Numbered from the stretch's first letter, positions 35,250-47,909 are shown. The stretch is 64,000 bases of DNA from Budorcas taxicolor (GCF_023091745.1 NC_068935.1:19575775-19639774); one strand, 5' to 3'. Numbers and translations are program-made. The notes: generated by a model from the sequence alone, not told the origin.

Positions 35250-37960
35250 AACAAAATTTCTTAGAATACTGATAAACAGGCAGGGAGTACAACACTGAGG
35301 AGACAAGAGGAGAGCAATAAAAACATGTAGACTGGAGTTGGGGCAAAGTGGCATACTATGGAGTTGTATCTCTGAAGGGATTTAGTTCTCCAGAAATTGA
35401 GTAAAGTGAAAATTGGACATAGTCAAAGTATCTTTGAGCCTTAGACTTTAAGAATAGTGGAGAGACTCTCTGAAAATCTGATCCTGCATAAATGCAGTAA
35501 CACTGGAAAAAATTGTCAAAATCAACTTTTTCAGAACTCCAGAAATTAACCAAAGGCTTGCAACAACCCCAAAAGTATTTCTTCAAGAAAAACGGCTGAC
35601 TCTCAGTAAGAATACCAAAGTTTGTGGTGCTTTAACAGGTCCTATTTCTGTTCTCTCTCCCCAGCTCCAGGATGTCTTTGAAAACCAACAGCCTCAGAAC
35701 TACAGTATCTGAAAAACAGCGATCTAGACACCACTAGAGGATGCAGAATGGAACTGGAGTTCCCCCAAATGCCATCTTTCCAGAGAACTGTCACTATTTG
35801 ACCTGTCGGTTGATTCCCACTTATGGGGTTCTTCTTTATTTGACCTGACTCAGAGCACACTCACTGTGAACAGCCTTTACAGGGAGCATTAATCAATTGC
35901 AATTGTTTAAAATCACAGCTGCCTGATGTGGGGGAAACAGTTGGGGCAAATGAAGCTGCTCAAAACCTTAAAAGGAAAAGCTGGAGAATTCATGTTCATA
36001 GGGGACTTTGAAAAGCTCTGACAATATTCCCAGGAACCTCTAGGGCCAGGCACATGTTCAGGGTGTATTCTCAAAAAAGACCTGAGAAATTCTTAATCTC
36101 TCACCTCTGGTTGGCCTTGAAGCCCTGAACAAACAGCAAGTGAAGGCTAAGGCAAGCCGCCTGACAGAGCATTGAAATCAGGCTTCAACACACACACACA
36201 CACACACACACAGCCCTTCAGCAGAGGCCGGGAGACTTACTGAATCAAAGTATTTAAGGAAATCTAGCAAAATTATCCTTTAAGAATGAAGGAGAAATCA
36301 AGGCATTCCCAGATAAACAAAGACAGAGCTAGCAGGCATGTCATATAAGAAATACTAAAGAGAATCCTCCTGGGAGAAATGAAAGGACAGTAACCCACAT
36401 GACCCATATAAGTAACACACATAACCCACATAAGAAATAAAGAACAATGAATGATAAAGGTAAATATGTAGGTCAAGACAAAAGAAGTTATTATAAATTT
36501 ATTTTTCTAACTCTTTTCTTCTATTATCCAATTCCAAAGACAACTGCATAGAAGAGTAATTATCAAGATGTGTTGGTGGACTTATTATGCATGAAGATGT
36601 AATTTGTATGTGAATAAGAACACAAAGGGGTGGGGGGTGAACAGAGATATACGATAGCAAAATTTTTATATCAAATTGAAATGAAGTTGATAGTAATCCA
36701 AAGTAGATTGTGTCAAGATGTTAATTGTAATCCCCAGGGCAACCGCTAGGAAAATAACTTGAAATAAAATTAGCAAAAATACAGCAAGGAAATGAAAACA
36801 GTATACTGGAAAAATACCTATTTAACACAAAAAGGACAAACATCCAGGAGTGAAGGAACAAAAAAGACATACACAAAATAGCAAATGGCAGATGTAATTA
36901 CTAATTTACCAACAATTACATTAAACATAAGTAAATTAGGCACTCAAATGAAAAGGCATAGACTGACAGAATGGTTTTTAAAACATTCAGCTCTATGCTG
37001 TTTGAAAGAGACATAATTTATATTCAAAGACATAAATAGGTTGAAAGTAAAATGATGAGAAATATTTATCATGCAGTTAGTAAGCAAAAGAGAGCTGGAG
37101 TGGCTTATACTAATGTCAGAAAAAAATCGATTTTAAGGCACAATCTGTTACTAGAGACAAAGAAGGACATTCACAATGATAAAATATAATTAAAACATAT
37201 CTTTGCTTTAACAACAGAATACCAACATACATGAAGCAAAAATTACTGAATTAAAGTAAGGAATAAAGAATTCAACTGTAATGGTCAAAAACTTCAATAC
37301 CCCATCTTCAGTAATGGATAGAATAACTAGGCAGAAGATCAACAAGGAAAGAGAAGACTTGAAAGACAGACACTACAAGAAATTACACATCTAACCTATT
37401 CTGTCCAACAACAACAGAATACACTTTATTCTCAAGGTCCCATGTAACGTTCAACATGACAGATCATATGTTAGGCCATAAAATGAGTCTCAATAAATCT
37501 GAAAGGGTTTAAAATCATACACAGTATGTTCTACAACTACAGTGGAATTAAATCAGGAAGCAATAACAGAAAGATATTTGGGACGTTCACAAATATGTGG
37601 AAATTAAACAACACACTGCTGAATAGTCAGAAATCACAAAGGAAATTGGAAAATACAGTGAGATAAAGGGAAATGAAATCACAGTATACCAAAAGTTTTG
37701 GGAAGCAGCTAAAGCAGTGTTCAGAGGAAAATTTACATGAAATGTTCAGAAGATGCTAACTCGTAGAAACAGAGAGTAGATTAGTGGTACCAGGGATGTG
37801 GGTGGAGGAGAAAGAGGCTGTGACTACTAACAGGCATAGGGTTTCTTTTGAAGGTGATGAATACATTCTTGCATAACTTTGTGATTATTCTGAAAGCCAC
37901 TAAACTGGGCATTTTATTCAAAAAGGTGAATTTTATCTCAATAACATGTTGTTCTAAAAA
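35250..37960 (+). mobile_element. old L1M, 5' part and ORF2 N-terminal region with internal deletion
   Basis: From about 36260 to 37735 it follows L1 ORF2 in plus orientation (GCATTCCCAGATAAACAAAG, ATTGTAATCCCCAGGGCAAC, GAGACAAAGAAGGACATTCA, TCAATACCCCATCTTCAGTA, AAATATGTGGAAATTAAACA). At about 37738 it jumps to an L1 3'-end-like segment ending near 37960. The 35250-36260 part resembles an L1M 5' region but less securely. The whole element is antisense to DCX. Confidence 0.72.
36188..36212. repeat. (CA)n microsatellite
   Basis: Uninterrupted CA repeat inside the L1M block. Confidence 0.95.
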
Positions 37961-38004
37961 GTAGTACCTTTCAAAAATCCTTCACATTGACAATTGAATA
38001 CTAT

Positions 38005-38315
38005 ATATTTCAAATTTACTTTTTAGTGTAGTTGAATTATAATGTTGTGTTAATTACTGCTGTATAGAAAAGTGACTCAGTTATACATATATGCTCTTTT
38101 TCATAGTTTTCCATTATGGTTTATCACAGGTTATTGAATAGAGTTCCCTATGCTGTACAGCCTTGTTGTTTATCCATTCTATATACACCAGTTTGCATCT
38201 GCTAATCCCAAACTCCCAATCTAACTCTCCCACCCCTCTCCTCCTTTGCAAACACCAGCCTGATATCTATGTTTCTGGTTCTGTTTCATAGATAGGTTCT
38301 GAATCTTGTTTATGT
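38005..38315 (-). mobile_element. artiodactyl L1 3'UTR fragment
   Basis: Reverse orientation: TATAATGTTGTGTTAATTAC, AAGTGACTCAGTTATACATA, CCTTGTTGTTTATCCATTCT and CATCTGCTAATCCCAAACTC are typical of artiodactyl L1 3' ends. Confidence 0.82.
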
Positions 38316-38489
38316 GATTCCTGAGCAGCTAACCCTATACAGCAATATGCATATATTGGTATATAGTGTATACAGTAATATTCAGTGTGTAGTGATATGT
38401 ACAAATGTAAAATACAGTTTTGTAGTAGTTTTGCTCTATGACTACATTGTGACCACTGATGAATTCCATAAATTTACACATAAATGCAA

Positions 38490-38640
38490 GTCCACTGTAG
38501 TAGAAAGAGCACAGGATTAAGAACCAGGACAACCACCCTAAGCCTAACTTCCTCTTTCAGGATCTTTGCGTCTATATCTGAAAATTGAGGAAGATGAAGA
38601 CTATGAGATCTTTATATTTTGTTCTAGCTCTAAAATTCTA
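38490..38640 (+). mobile_element. MIR SINE fragment
   Basis: GTAGAAAGAGCACAGGATTAA, CTTCCTCTTTCAGGATC and AAAATTGAGGAAGATGAAGA follow MIR order. Confidence 0.6.
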
Positions 38641-39454
38641 TAAAATATAACATATATTTTGCTTTTCTCTAGTTATACCAAAGCCAGGGGAAGGGAGGCA
38701 GGCCCTGCCAAGTTAGTGAACTCCCTGGGCAGTCTTCAGGCCAGCACACAAGGGTCTTTTCATGATGGAAGTCACTTTGAGTCCCACCACACTGAACACT
38801 GAACCACTGGACTTCAGTGTAGCTCTGAATCATTCATGTAATAGACACTTCAGTGTAGTTGGTTGGCTAGTGGAAATAATTATATGAGAAGATTGTTCCA
38901 GACTGTTATCTCAGAGGAAGAGGAGACAGGCCTGGGGTAGAAATGGGAGGCTGTGACTTGTAATGGGTGGGGTGAGATGTAGGCTATGGAGAAAATCCAG
39001 GGAACTAGGCCTAGGTATGAACTTCTGTACTTCTATCCTCCATCAATTTCTTTAGTATTCAAAATATATTTTCTTGTATGAGTAAAACACTGTTCAGGGA
39101 AAGAAATTATCTCAACATTCTGTTATTGTTGATTGATATGTAGAAATACAGAAACACACATATTGCTTAACAATACAAATAATTTGCACCTGAAATTCAT
39201 TTGCTTAGTCCCCTGGAGCCCTACAGAACAAAATGTTTGTAACAAATACAGCTGTGCTGGCGATACTATTGCTTTAGAGAAAACAAAAACTTGGTCTCTG
39301 GTCCAAGAAGCTTATAGTCCAAAGGAAGTCAGAGAGAAGTTTTGAGAAACCTGGCTTCCAGTTTGGGTTTGCTTTTTCCCAAATGTGCCCTTTGCTTTTC
39401 TGATGGTGTGGCTTTGTTCTTGCTGATTTTTTTTTTTTTTTTTTGAAAGCTGGA
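38641..39454. other. intronic, nothing recognised
   Basis: This is unique-looking sequence ending in a T-run (about 39428-39444). Confidence 0.45.
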
Positions 39455-39640
39455 ATGCCCGTTCTCTTCACCAGCCATCAAAAGCCTACCCAGGCTTTAA
39501 GGTTCCAATGTCACCTAGTCTGTAAAGCTTTTCTGTCTCCCACAGTTGGATGTCTTTCCTCCTCTCCTTTGTGCTCTTGCAGTTTTTTGTTCACTCTTGA
39601 TTACACTACCAAAATTCACTTAGAGTGCTGTCTGTGATTT
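39455..39640 (+). mobile_element. L2 LINE fragment (probable)
   Basis: CCAATGTCACCTAGTCTGTAA and GCTTTTCTGTCTCCCACAG resemble the L2 'aaatgtcaccttctcagtgaggc' region. Confidence 0.55.
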
Positions 39641-39927
39641 AAGGTTCAGGACCCTGCTTTATTCATCAAACTATCTCTGTAAGCACTTCCAGGATGACAG
39701 AAGAAAAGAGTTTGGAAACAGAGGATAATGTATATTTAAATAATGTTTGTTATGTTTTCAAATACTATGTCAAATACATTTTCCTTCAATCTCCAGGCAA
39801 CTTGGCAAGCAAACTGCCTCCAAGTTTAAAGCTATGATGGTGATCACTAATCTGGAAAATTTTTTAAAAATAAATGAAAAAGTTTCCCTGTGCTTCTAGG
39901 CATTTTTAACATCTTTAATATGGTGTG

Positions 39928-40147
39928 TGCATGCGAAGTCACTTCAGTCATGTCTAACTCTTTGCGACCCTATGGACTATAGCCCACAGGCTCCTCTTTC
40001 CATGGGATTCTCCAGGCAAGAATACTGAAGTGGGTTGCCATGCCTTCCTTTGGGAGATCTTCCTGACCCAGGGATCAAACCCATATCTCTTATGTCTCCT
40101 GCATTGGCAGGTGGGTTCTTTACCACTAGCACCACCTGGGAAACCCC
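39928..40147 (-). mobile_element. Bov-tA SINE
   Basis: Reverse orientation, complete A unit then head ending CCACTAGCACCACCTGGG. Confidence 0.93.
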
Positions 40148-40189
40148 CTTTTATATGGTAACTTCTCTGAAGGGTTGAATCATACTGGG

Positions 40190-40305
40190 GTTGTCTTTAT
40201 GACTGGGCACTTTCTTTTTCTCATCTGTAAAATGGAAACACTAATCTGCCTTATCCCTTTTGCAGGGTTATCACAAGGGTAAATGAGAAAATGGATATGC
40301 AAAAA
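40190..40305 (+). mobile_element. MIR SINE fragment
   Basis: TTTTCTCATCTGTAAAATGG followed by GCAGGGTTATCACAAGGGTAA is the MIR 3' half. Confidence 0.75.
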
Positions 40306-41285
40306 AGATAAAGCAGGATGAAAATGCAAAATGTTGTTCTCATTAACTATACAAGGATTTACTTCATGTCCATATTGCAGCATTTGAGTATGCGGACTTT
40401 GGCTAACCTCATCACAGCTGCATTAAAAAGGATTCTCCATGAGTTGCTTAAGAGGAGAAGCCAAGCAGCTGATTACAGCTTAGGGCCCTGACACAGCCAT
40501 CAAAAGTAACCAAAGGGATGCTGGGACTTCAAGTTTGTTTCCAATTGTGCAGAAGGAAAGTCATGGCCTCAGCCACCTGCTTCCTGTCTCCACCATGACT
40601 CACACCTTTCAGGTCCACTTGGGTGGAATTTCAGATGAAATCTGCTCAGGCCCACTGCCCAAGGACCTCGATGGTGCTAAGGCTCAGGTAACTGTGAAAG
40701 GAGGATCAAAAAGCTGAGCCTGAGCCCCAAGAGGACTGAGTCAAGGTCACAACACACTTTTTAGCTTATTTAGAAAAACCAATTTGTCCTCTATCACTGG
40801 TAGTGTAAGCATGAGGCTACTGTTTCCGATAGCATGCACCAAGTGAGACACAACATCACTTCTATGACATTTCTGTTCCAAACACAGTCTGAATTTAACC
40901 ACAAGGAAACATCAGACAAACTTAAATCAAAAGACATTGCACCAAATAATTAGCCTGTGCTCTTCACTTCTATAATATACTTCCCTAAGAGATTTTTGAA
41001 AAGACTGAAGAACTTTTCTGAATCAAAGAAAACTAAAGAGACATGACCACTGAGAGCAATGTGCGATCCTAGGTTGGATCCTGGACCAAAAAAAGAATGC
41101 TCTTGGGACAACTGATAAAATTTGAATATGGATGAGAGAGCATATAACAGTATTGAATCAATGCAAACTTCCTGATTGTACCATTGTACTATGGTTATGA
41201 AAGAAAATGTCCTTATTCTTAGGAAATACAGATTGAAGTATTTAGAGGTAAAAGAGCATGATGTATGCAACTTAATTTCAAATGG
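40306..41285. other. intronic, nothing recognised
   Basis: This is unique-looking DCX intron sequence; a 106-codon minus frame (40950-41270) has no recognisable homology. Confidence 0.4.
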
Positions 41286-41289
41286 TTAA

Positions 41290-41450
41290 AAATTTAGTAA
41301 AGTGTATGCATAGTGAGGAGGGAGAAGACCCACAAAAACAAAGTAAATGGGGAAAATATAAACAACTGGTGAGTCTTTATAAAGAGTACATAGAAGTTCT
41401 CTGTATTATTCTTGCAACTGTTTAATTTGAAATATCAAAGTAAAAAGTAA
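41290..41450 (+). mobile_element. old L1M 3' end
   Basis: TATAAACAACTGGTGAGTCT, TCTGTATTATTCTTGCAACT and AATTTGAAATATCAAAGTAA then A-rich sequence match L1MB-type 3' ends. Confidence 0.6.
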
Positions 41451-41563
41451 AAAATTTATGAAAACTATACCAAAATCTAAATGTTTTTTAAAGTTTGCTT
41501 TAGAAAATTATATAATTTGTTGCTTAATGTTGGTTTCATTAACTGCCATAAAAAGGGCAATTT

Positions 41564-44082
41564 TTCAAATATAAATTTATTTATTTTAATTGGAGGCTAA
41601 TTACTTAACAATATTGTATTGGTTTTGCCATACATCAACATGAATCCGCCACGGGTGTACACGTGTTCCCCATCCTGACCCCTCTTCCCATCTCCCTCCC
41701 TGTACCATCCCTCTGGGTCATCCTAGTGCACCAGCCCCGAGCATCCTGTATAATGCATCGATCCTGAACTGGCGATTCATTTCACATATGATATTATACA
41801 TGTTTCAATGCCATTCTCCCAAATCATCCCATCCTCGCCCTCTCCCACAGAGTCCCTAAGACTGTTCTATACATCTGTGTCTCTTTTGCTGTCTCATACA
41901 CGGGGTTATCATTACCATCTTTCTAAATTCCATATATATGCATTAGTATAATGTAATGGTGTTTTTCTTTCTGGCTTACTTCACTCTGTATAATAGGCTC
42001 CAGTTTCATCCACCTCATTAGGACTGATTCAAATGTATTCTTTTAAAAGGCTGAGTAATACTCCATTGTGTATATGTACCACTGCTTTCTTATCCATTCA
42101 TCTGCTGATGGACACCTAGGTTGCTTCCATGTCCTGGCTATTATAAACAGTGCTGCAATGAACATTGGGGTACACGTGTCTCTTTCAATCCTGGTTTCCT
42201 TGGTGTGTACGCCCAGCAGTGGGATTGCTGGGTCAAAAGACAGTTCTATTTCCAGTTTTTGAAGGAATCTCCACACTGTTCTCCATAGTGGCTGTACTAG
42301 TTTGCATTCCCACCAACAGTGTAAGAGGGTTCCCTTTTCTCCACACCCTCTCCAGCATTTATTGCTTGTAGACATTTGGATCACAGCCATTCTGACTAGC
42401 GTGAAATGGTACCTCATTGTGGTTTTCATTTGCATTTCTCTGATAATGAGTGATGTTGAGCATCTTTTCATGTGTTTGCTAGCCATCTGTATGTCTTCTT
42501 TGGAGAAATGTCTGTTTAGGTCTTTGGCCCAGTTTTTGATTGGGTCGTTTATTTTCCTGGAATTGAGCTGCATAAGTTGCTTGTATATCTGTGAGATTAG
42601 TTGTTTGTCATTTGCTTCATTTGCTATTATTTTCTCCCATTCTGAAGGCTGTCTTTGCACCTTGCTTATAGTCTCTTTTGTTGTGCAGAAGCTTTTAATT
42701 TTAATCAGGTCCCATTTGTTTAGTTTTGCTTTTATTTCCAGTATTCTGGGAGGTGGGTCATAGAGGATCCTGCTGTGATTTATGTCGGAGGGTGTTTTGC
42801 CTATGTTCTCCTCTAAGAGTTTTATAGTTTCTGGTCTTACATTTAGATCTTTAATCCATTTTGAGTTTATTTTTGTGTATGGTGTTAGAAAGTGTTCTAG
42901 CTTCATTCTTTTACAAGTGGTTGACCAGTTTTCCCAGCACCACTTGTTAAAGAGATTGTCTTTTCTCCATTGTATATTCTTGCCTCCTTTGTCAAAGATA
43001 AGGTGTCCATAGGTGCGTGGGTTTATCTCTGGGCTTTCTATTTTGTTCCATTGATCTATATTTCTGTCTTTGTGCCAGTACCATACTGTCTTGATGACTG
43101 TGGCTTTGTAGTAGAGCCTGAAATCAGGCAGGTTGATTCCTCCAGTTCCATTCTTCTTTCTCAAGATTGCTTTGGCTATTCGAGGGTTTTTTGTATTTCC
43201 ATACAAACAGTGAAATTATTTGTTCTAGTTCTATGAAAAATACCATTGGTAGCTTGATAGGGATTGCATTGAATCTATAGATTGTTTTGGGTATACTTAT
43301 TTTCACTGTATTGATTCTTCCAATCCATGAACATGGTATATTTCTCCATCTATTAGTTTCCTCTTTGATTTCTTTCACCAGTGTATAAAACACTGGTTTT
43401 CTGTATATAGGTCTTTTGTTTGTTTAGGTAGATATATTCCTAAGTATTTTATTTTTTTCATCGCAATGGTGACTGGAATTGTTTCCTTAATTTCTCTTTC
43501 TATTTTCTCATTATTAGTGTATAGGAATGCAAGGGATTTCTGTGTGTTGATTTTATATCCTGCAACTTTACTATATTCATTGATTAGCTCTAATAATTTT
43601 CTGGTGGAGTCTTTAGGGTTTTCTATGTAAAGGATCATGTCATCTGCAAACATTGAGAGTTTTACTTCTTCTTTTCCAATTTGGATTCCTTTTATTTCTT
43701 TTTCTGCTCTGATTGCTGTGGCCAAAACTTCTAAAACTACTATGTTGAATAGTAGTGGTGAGAGTGGGCACCCTTGTCTTGTTCCTGACTTTAGGGGAAA
43801 TGCTTTCAATTTTTCACCACTGAGGATAATGTTTGCTGTGTGTTTGTCATATATAGCTTTTATTACATTGAGGTATGTTCCTTCTATTCCTGCTTTCTGG
43901 AGAGTTTTTATCATAAATGGATGTTGAATTTTGTCAAAGGCTTTTTCTGCATCTATTGAGATAATCACATGGCTTTTATTTTTCAATTTGTTAATGTGGT
44001 GTATTACATTGATTGATTTGTGGATATTGAAGAATCCTTGCATCCCTGGGATAAAGCCCACTTGGTCATGATGTATGATCTT
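41564..44082 (-). mobile_element. ruminant L1 LINE, 5'-truncated, 2.5 kb
   Basis: L1 copies itself by target-primed reverse transcription. This copy retains the ORF2 reverse-transcriptase palm (QVGFIPGMQGFFNIHKSINV near the 5' end, DAEKAFDKIQHPF, GTRQGCPLSPLLFN, and FADDMILY with the catalytic FADD) plus the Cys/His-rich C-terminal region (CWRGCGEKGTLLHCWWEC). The frame is broken into about three pieces (near 43375 and 43200, and by a stop near 42043). The endonuclease domain and ORF1 are missing through 5' truncation. The 3'UTR ends in AATTAAAATAAATAAATTTA. Perfect 14-bp duplications AAAAAGGGCAATTT flank it at 41550-41563 and 44083-44096. It lies in the same sense as DCX in the last intron. 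Confidence 0.95.
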
Positions 44083-44096
44083 AAAAAGGGCAATTT

Positions 44097-45085
44097 GAAA
44101 AATAAAGTGATACACTGAGAACTCAATGATACAAAGAAAATAGCGAGGCTTTGACAAGGCTGCCATCTGTAGCTTATTCTAGTCTTTCAATGGTGAAATT
44201 TGTTTTTAGAATGGAATCTAAAACAAAAGCAAAATGAAAAACAGCAAAGAACGCCCCCCTAAAGCCTGAAACCCCAACCAGAAGAAATAGTTTAGCAATG
44301 CATTCATCCAGTGGGTTTATGGGTTGTGGAGCCTCAGCCTAAATGAACTGAACTTATCAATTAAAAAGTGGAAAGACTCAAGTGTATGGGCCAAATAAAT
44401 GCCTAGACTGCACCCCCACCCAGCCCTTTGAGAAAGGTACTGGTGGAAGGTACTGGGATAGGTCACACTTCCCAGAAGGAAAGTAAGGGCAGAAATGCAT
44501 GGAACAAGGACATAGTAGGAAACAGTGGAGCATCCCTATGCGGTTCTGTGTAGACAATAGAACAACCAAAGTAGGCTATTCCTCATCCTGGTATGTCCAC
44601 ATGAACAAGCCTTGTTGCTCAGAAGAATCACTGAAAGTTGAATGCTAAAGCAGTTCTCATCCATCTCACAATCTCGGGGTAACATTGGCTACACAGACAG
44701 TTCAGCAGATCCTCCTTTGTTAAAACCAAGTAGCTCAAGAGAACAATCCAAAGGTTCCAGCCAGGGGCACTAGCAGAAGTTAAAAGAGTCATTAAAGGAA
44801 TGGAATGAGCATTAGGAATTATGGTGCAGGTAATGGTCGAGTTAACCAGGAAATTAAAATCCTGATGTAGAGAAAGGGAAATTTAAATGGGTGTCAGGTA
44901 GTGGTGTGCTGTTAAATGGGTAACAACCAGCTTTCTGTGTGAGAAAACAACAACTCTGATTTATAGCATTTGCTGAATTCCATGGTGTAAATATTCCCAT
45001 CATGGCTGAGCTCTAGTTACTAGAGTTGGGAAGCAGTGTACACAGTCAGCTCTCATGAGCTAGTGTAAACCAGCTCCAGTAGACC
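44097..45085. other. intronic, nothing recognised
   Basis: This is unique-looking DCX intron sequence without a supportable feature. Confidence 0.45.
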
Positions 45086-45089
45086 AAGG

Positions 45090-45230
45090 GTCATAACCTT
45101 GGTTAGGACCTTATGTCTACTGCTGCCTAGCCATGTCACCCCAGTAAGTAACTTCACCATTCTGGGTCTCAATTTCCTCATGTGTAAAATATCAATCCCA
45201 CAAGATCATTGAGGAATCAAACTAAACAAA
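45090..45230 (+). mobile_element. MIR SINE fragment
   Basis: CCTAGCCATGTCACCCCAGT, CTGGGTCTCAATTTCCTCAT and GTGTAAAATATCAATCCCAC follow MIR order. Confidence 0.75.
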
Positions 45231-45400
45231 TTTACCTCTGTCTCAGATCTCTTCTACCTCTTACTCTCTATGGTTCCGTGATGGAACTGGCCACGTTGGT
45301 GGCTTTTTGCCTTTCTCCATCTCATGCCAGGTCTTGTGAGCCAGGGGAACACAAGAGAATCCTAGAGGAAGCCACTCTATGGTGTGGTAATCAGAGCAGA

Positions 45401-45608
45401 GGGCTTCTGGTGGCTCAGCAGTAAAGAATCACCTGCCAATGCAGAAGATGAGGGTTTGATCCCTGGGTCGGGAAGATCCCCTGGAGAAGCGAATGGCACC
45501 CTGCTCCAGCATTCTTACCTAGAGAATTCCATGGACAGAGGAGCCTGGTGGGCTATGGTCCATGGGGTTGCAAAAGAGTTGGACATGACTTCGGGAGTAA
45601 ACAACAAC
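45401..45608 (+). mobile_element. Bov-tA SINE
   Basis: Head (GGGCTTCTGGTGGCTCAGCA), B-box-like GGTTTGATCCC, complete A unit and AACAACAAC tail. Perfect 12-bp duplications AATCAGAGCAGA lie at 45389-45400 and 45609-45620. Confidence 0.95.
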
Positions 45609-45620
45609 AATCAGAGCAGA

Positions 45621-46246
45621 AACCACATCCATGTGGCCTGAAGTGAGGTGGAAGGCAATGGCCACTGCATATTTTTGATACAGAAGAGATTTCTAGGTGG
45701 AAATCAGTTTGGAAAGTGGAGGTAGAGAATTTCTACAACATCTCTTATTTTAATGGTATATTTATTGGGGCTAACTCAGAGGTGTAAAGGGTACCTAAGG
45801 TCAGTGCAATGAATATATGCCCTCTCTTCCCACAGTGTACCAGAATTGGCCTGAGCATGAAGAATACACAGTGAAATTAGGGTCTGTTCATATTTGAATG
45901 TCCCACGAATCTAAAGGGAGTAACTCAGGACTAACTTTCTTTATGACCTTTACTGGACCTAGGAACTTAAGTTGCCCTCACCATCCTGTTTGCTGTGCCT
46001 CTGAATCAGAGGGACAAAGCTCAGTTTATCCCTTGGGCCATCATTTGGTGACATGATTAACTCAGAATGGGGGTATCTGGGTCCTTCATACCACTTCCTT
46101 TTGGGTAAATAGAATTAAGCCAGGGGCCAGAAGAATAAACACAATGATTGGAAGCTTGACCCCTGCTGGGATTCCTGAGGCTTCAAGCTAATGGACCAAA
46201 AAGTCCAAGTGAAAGGGGGTTTAGTAAGGTATAAGAGACATAATAC
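45621..46246. other. DCX intron next to a donor, nothing recognised
   Basis: No repeat could be named. The segment lies directly downstream, in transcript sense, of the exon at 46247-46341. Confidence 0.45.
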
Positions 46247-46341
46247 CTTGTGCTTCCGGAGGCTGCCAGGACTGGTGGGCGTAGAGATGGGAGACTGCTT
46301 AGACTTGGGGGTAGAGAGCTGGCTGCTGGAGGTTCCGTTTG
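46247..46341 (-). CDS. DCX: DCX exon encoding the distal Ser/Pro-rich tail
   Basis: This 95-nt exon supplies CA of a split Ala codon and then 31 codons: [15 protein letters not shown] followed by [16 protein letters not shown]. In transcript sense the acceptor is GGGCTAG before CAAACG, and the donor is AAG followed by GTATTA (intron from 46246). The segment is disordered and dense in proline-directed phosphorylation motifs (STP, QSP, STP, TSP), which in other mammals are JNK and Cdk5 targets that weaken microtubule binding. It ends in phase 0 after Lys, so the terminal exon starts with a whole codon. Reading on past the donor gives a non-DCX sequence, confirming the exon edge. Confidence 0.96.
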
Positions 46342-46918
46342 CTAGCCCAAGGCAAGAGAAAAGGAAGGGAGAAAAATCAACAGCATACAAAGGAACATGT
46401 TATCCTTCCCCTCTGAAGACACTAAGAACATTCAAACGCGCTACACAGATGACCAAGTGATTTGATGAGTAGAACAAAGGTGAAAAGAAACACATTCCTC
46501 AGAAAGGCAAGAACTACAATCCTCAGTTAATTAGATCCCCTTGTGGTGCAAAGCAGTAATCTAACTCCCGCCCCCACCTTCTCCCCACCTCACCTCCTTC
46601 CAAGTACTTCCAATTACAGGGATCTGGTTCTTTTCAAACCTTTTTCATATTCATTCCCAAGTCTGACCCTAGCAGCATCTCTGGGAGGTAGTCCGGGAAC
46701 ATGTTACTCTGTTTCAATTTTATAAATGACATTAAAAAGGCATGAAGAGGTCATATGCCTCACCTTAAAGGGGAAGGCATCTGAGTGATTTGGGCATGTC
46801 CCCTCTGGTGGCAGATGATGTGGTGCAGGACAGCCCTATTATCTATCTCTTCCCCTCTCTATTTTCCTGCTCATCTTTCCCCCCACTCTCTCTTCCCTAC
46901 CTCATTATGGGTACAAAG

Positions 46919-47140
46919 ACCAGAAGGAAAAAAGGAGAGAGAGAGAGCTAATTAGGAAGCAGAATGGAAAAGAAAATGGAGGAGAAACAGTGTGAAACAT
47001 AAAGAGAGGTGCATACAGCAAAATGGGCAGAGGAGAGAATTGAGAATGAGAGAGAGATCAGAAGTGAAGGAGACGAGAGACAAGAGGTTGCTAGGAAAGA
47101 GAAGGAAGTAGTTTGAAATCAGGAGAAAGGCTTACAGACA
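46919..47140 (+). repeat. purine-rich tract with (GA)n
   Basis: The plus strand is strongly purine-rich with a short GA repeat (about 46936-46948); the DCX transcript strand is correspondingly pyrimidine-rich. It is about 0.6 kb upstream of a DCX acceptor in transcript sense. Confidence 0.7.
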
Positions 47141-47483
47141 GAAAAAGGATGATGGCATTAATAGCCAGAGTCAGGGTGCACCTCCATTTGTCTCTAGTCA
47201 GTAAAATGTTGAAAATGAAATGATTTAGTGTTTAACATCTCTATATTCCATTGTTGTTGCAAATTGTCTTATATTCCCTTGCTGACCAGATTTTTAAAAG
47301 ATCCAATCATGTAAAAAGAAATGTGGTGCATTGAAGTGGAACAATTAAACAGCTTTCAAAGGGAATTCATGTTCAGACATCTCATGCTTAAGTTAATTTA
47401 TTTTAAAATCTAAGGACCTACATTGTTCCTCAGATATTCTGAAATGTGCTTTTTAAAAAAGGCAAATATCCCAAGGGCACTGT

Positions 47484-47523
47484 GGGGAGAGGGGAGGAGA
47501 AGAGAAAGAGGAGGAAGGGAAGA
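47484..47523 (+). repeat. 40-bp pure polypurine run
   Basis: An uninterrupted A/G run is followed, after single-base breaks, by more purine-rich sequence to about 47571. Such tracts can form triplex (H-DNA) structures if they have mirror symmetry, which is only partial here. Confidence 0.85.
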
Positions 47524-47909
47524 CAGGAGAGAGCGGGTAGAGAGGAAGAGAGACAGAGAGAATAGGAAATTGAAAAAATTGAGCAGGAAGATGGCCTGAG
47601 AGTGTTGCTGTTGATCCCACAGGTAAAGCTTAAACTGATGTATCATGAATATTTCCTGAAGATATACTTCCTCTGCACCACTTTGGTAATGTTTCCCTAG
47701 GTTCTGGAACCTTCACATCAACTATAGAGATGAAAGAGACATCAGTGTGGTGGTAGCTGAATTTATCCAAGTGCAAGTGAGCTGAAAAATGGGCACTTAG
47801 GCATCCACCATCTGGTTTTACCTGTGTATTCACTTGTCTTTAACCCACTCACTGAGAGGCCTTTCTCCCTGTCAGGGCTTCCTGGGAGTCATTCATTAAA
47901 TTGGCCAGT

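Noticed and set aside
42043..44166. Large minus-strand ORFs (387 and 263 codons) that could be called as genes
   Set aside because: They are consecutive fragments of L1 ORF2 in one 5'-truncated element with TSDs, not host genes.
46115..46390. 91-codon minus ORF as a stand-alone gene
   Set aside because: Only the middle 31 codons are real (DCX exon 46247-46341); the ends are intron read-through past the splice sites.
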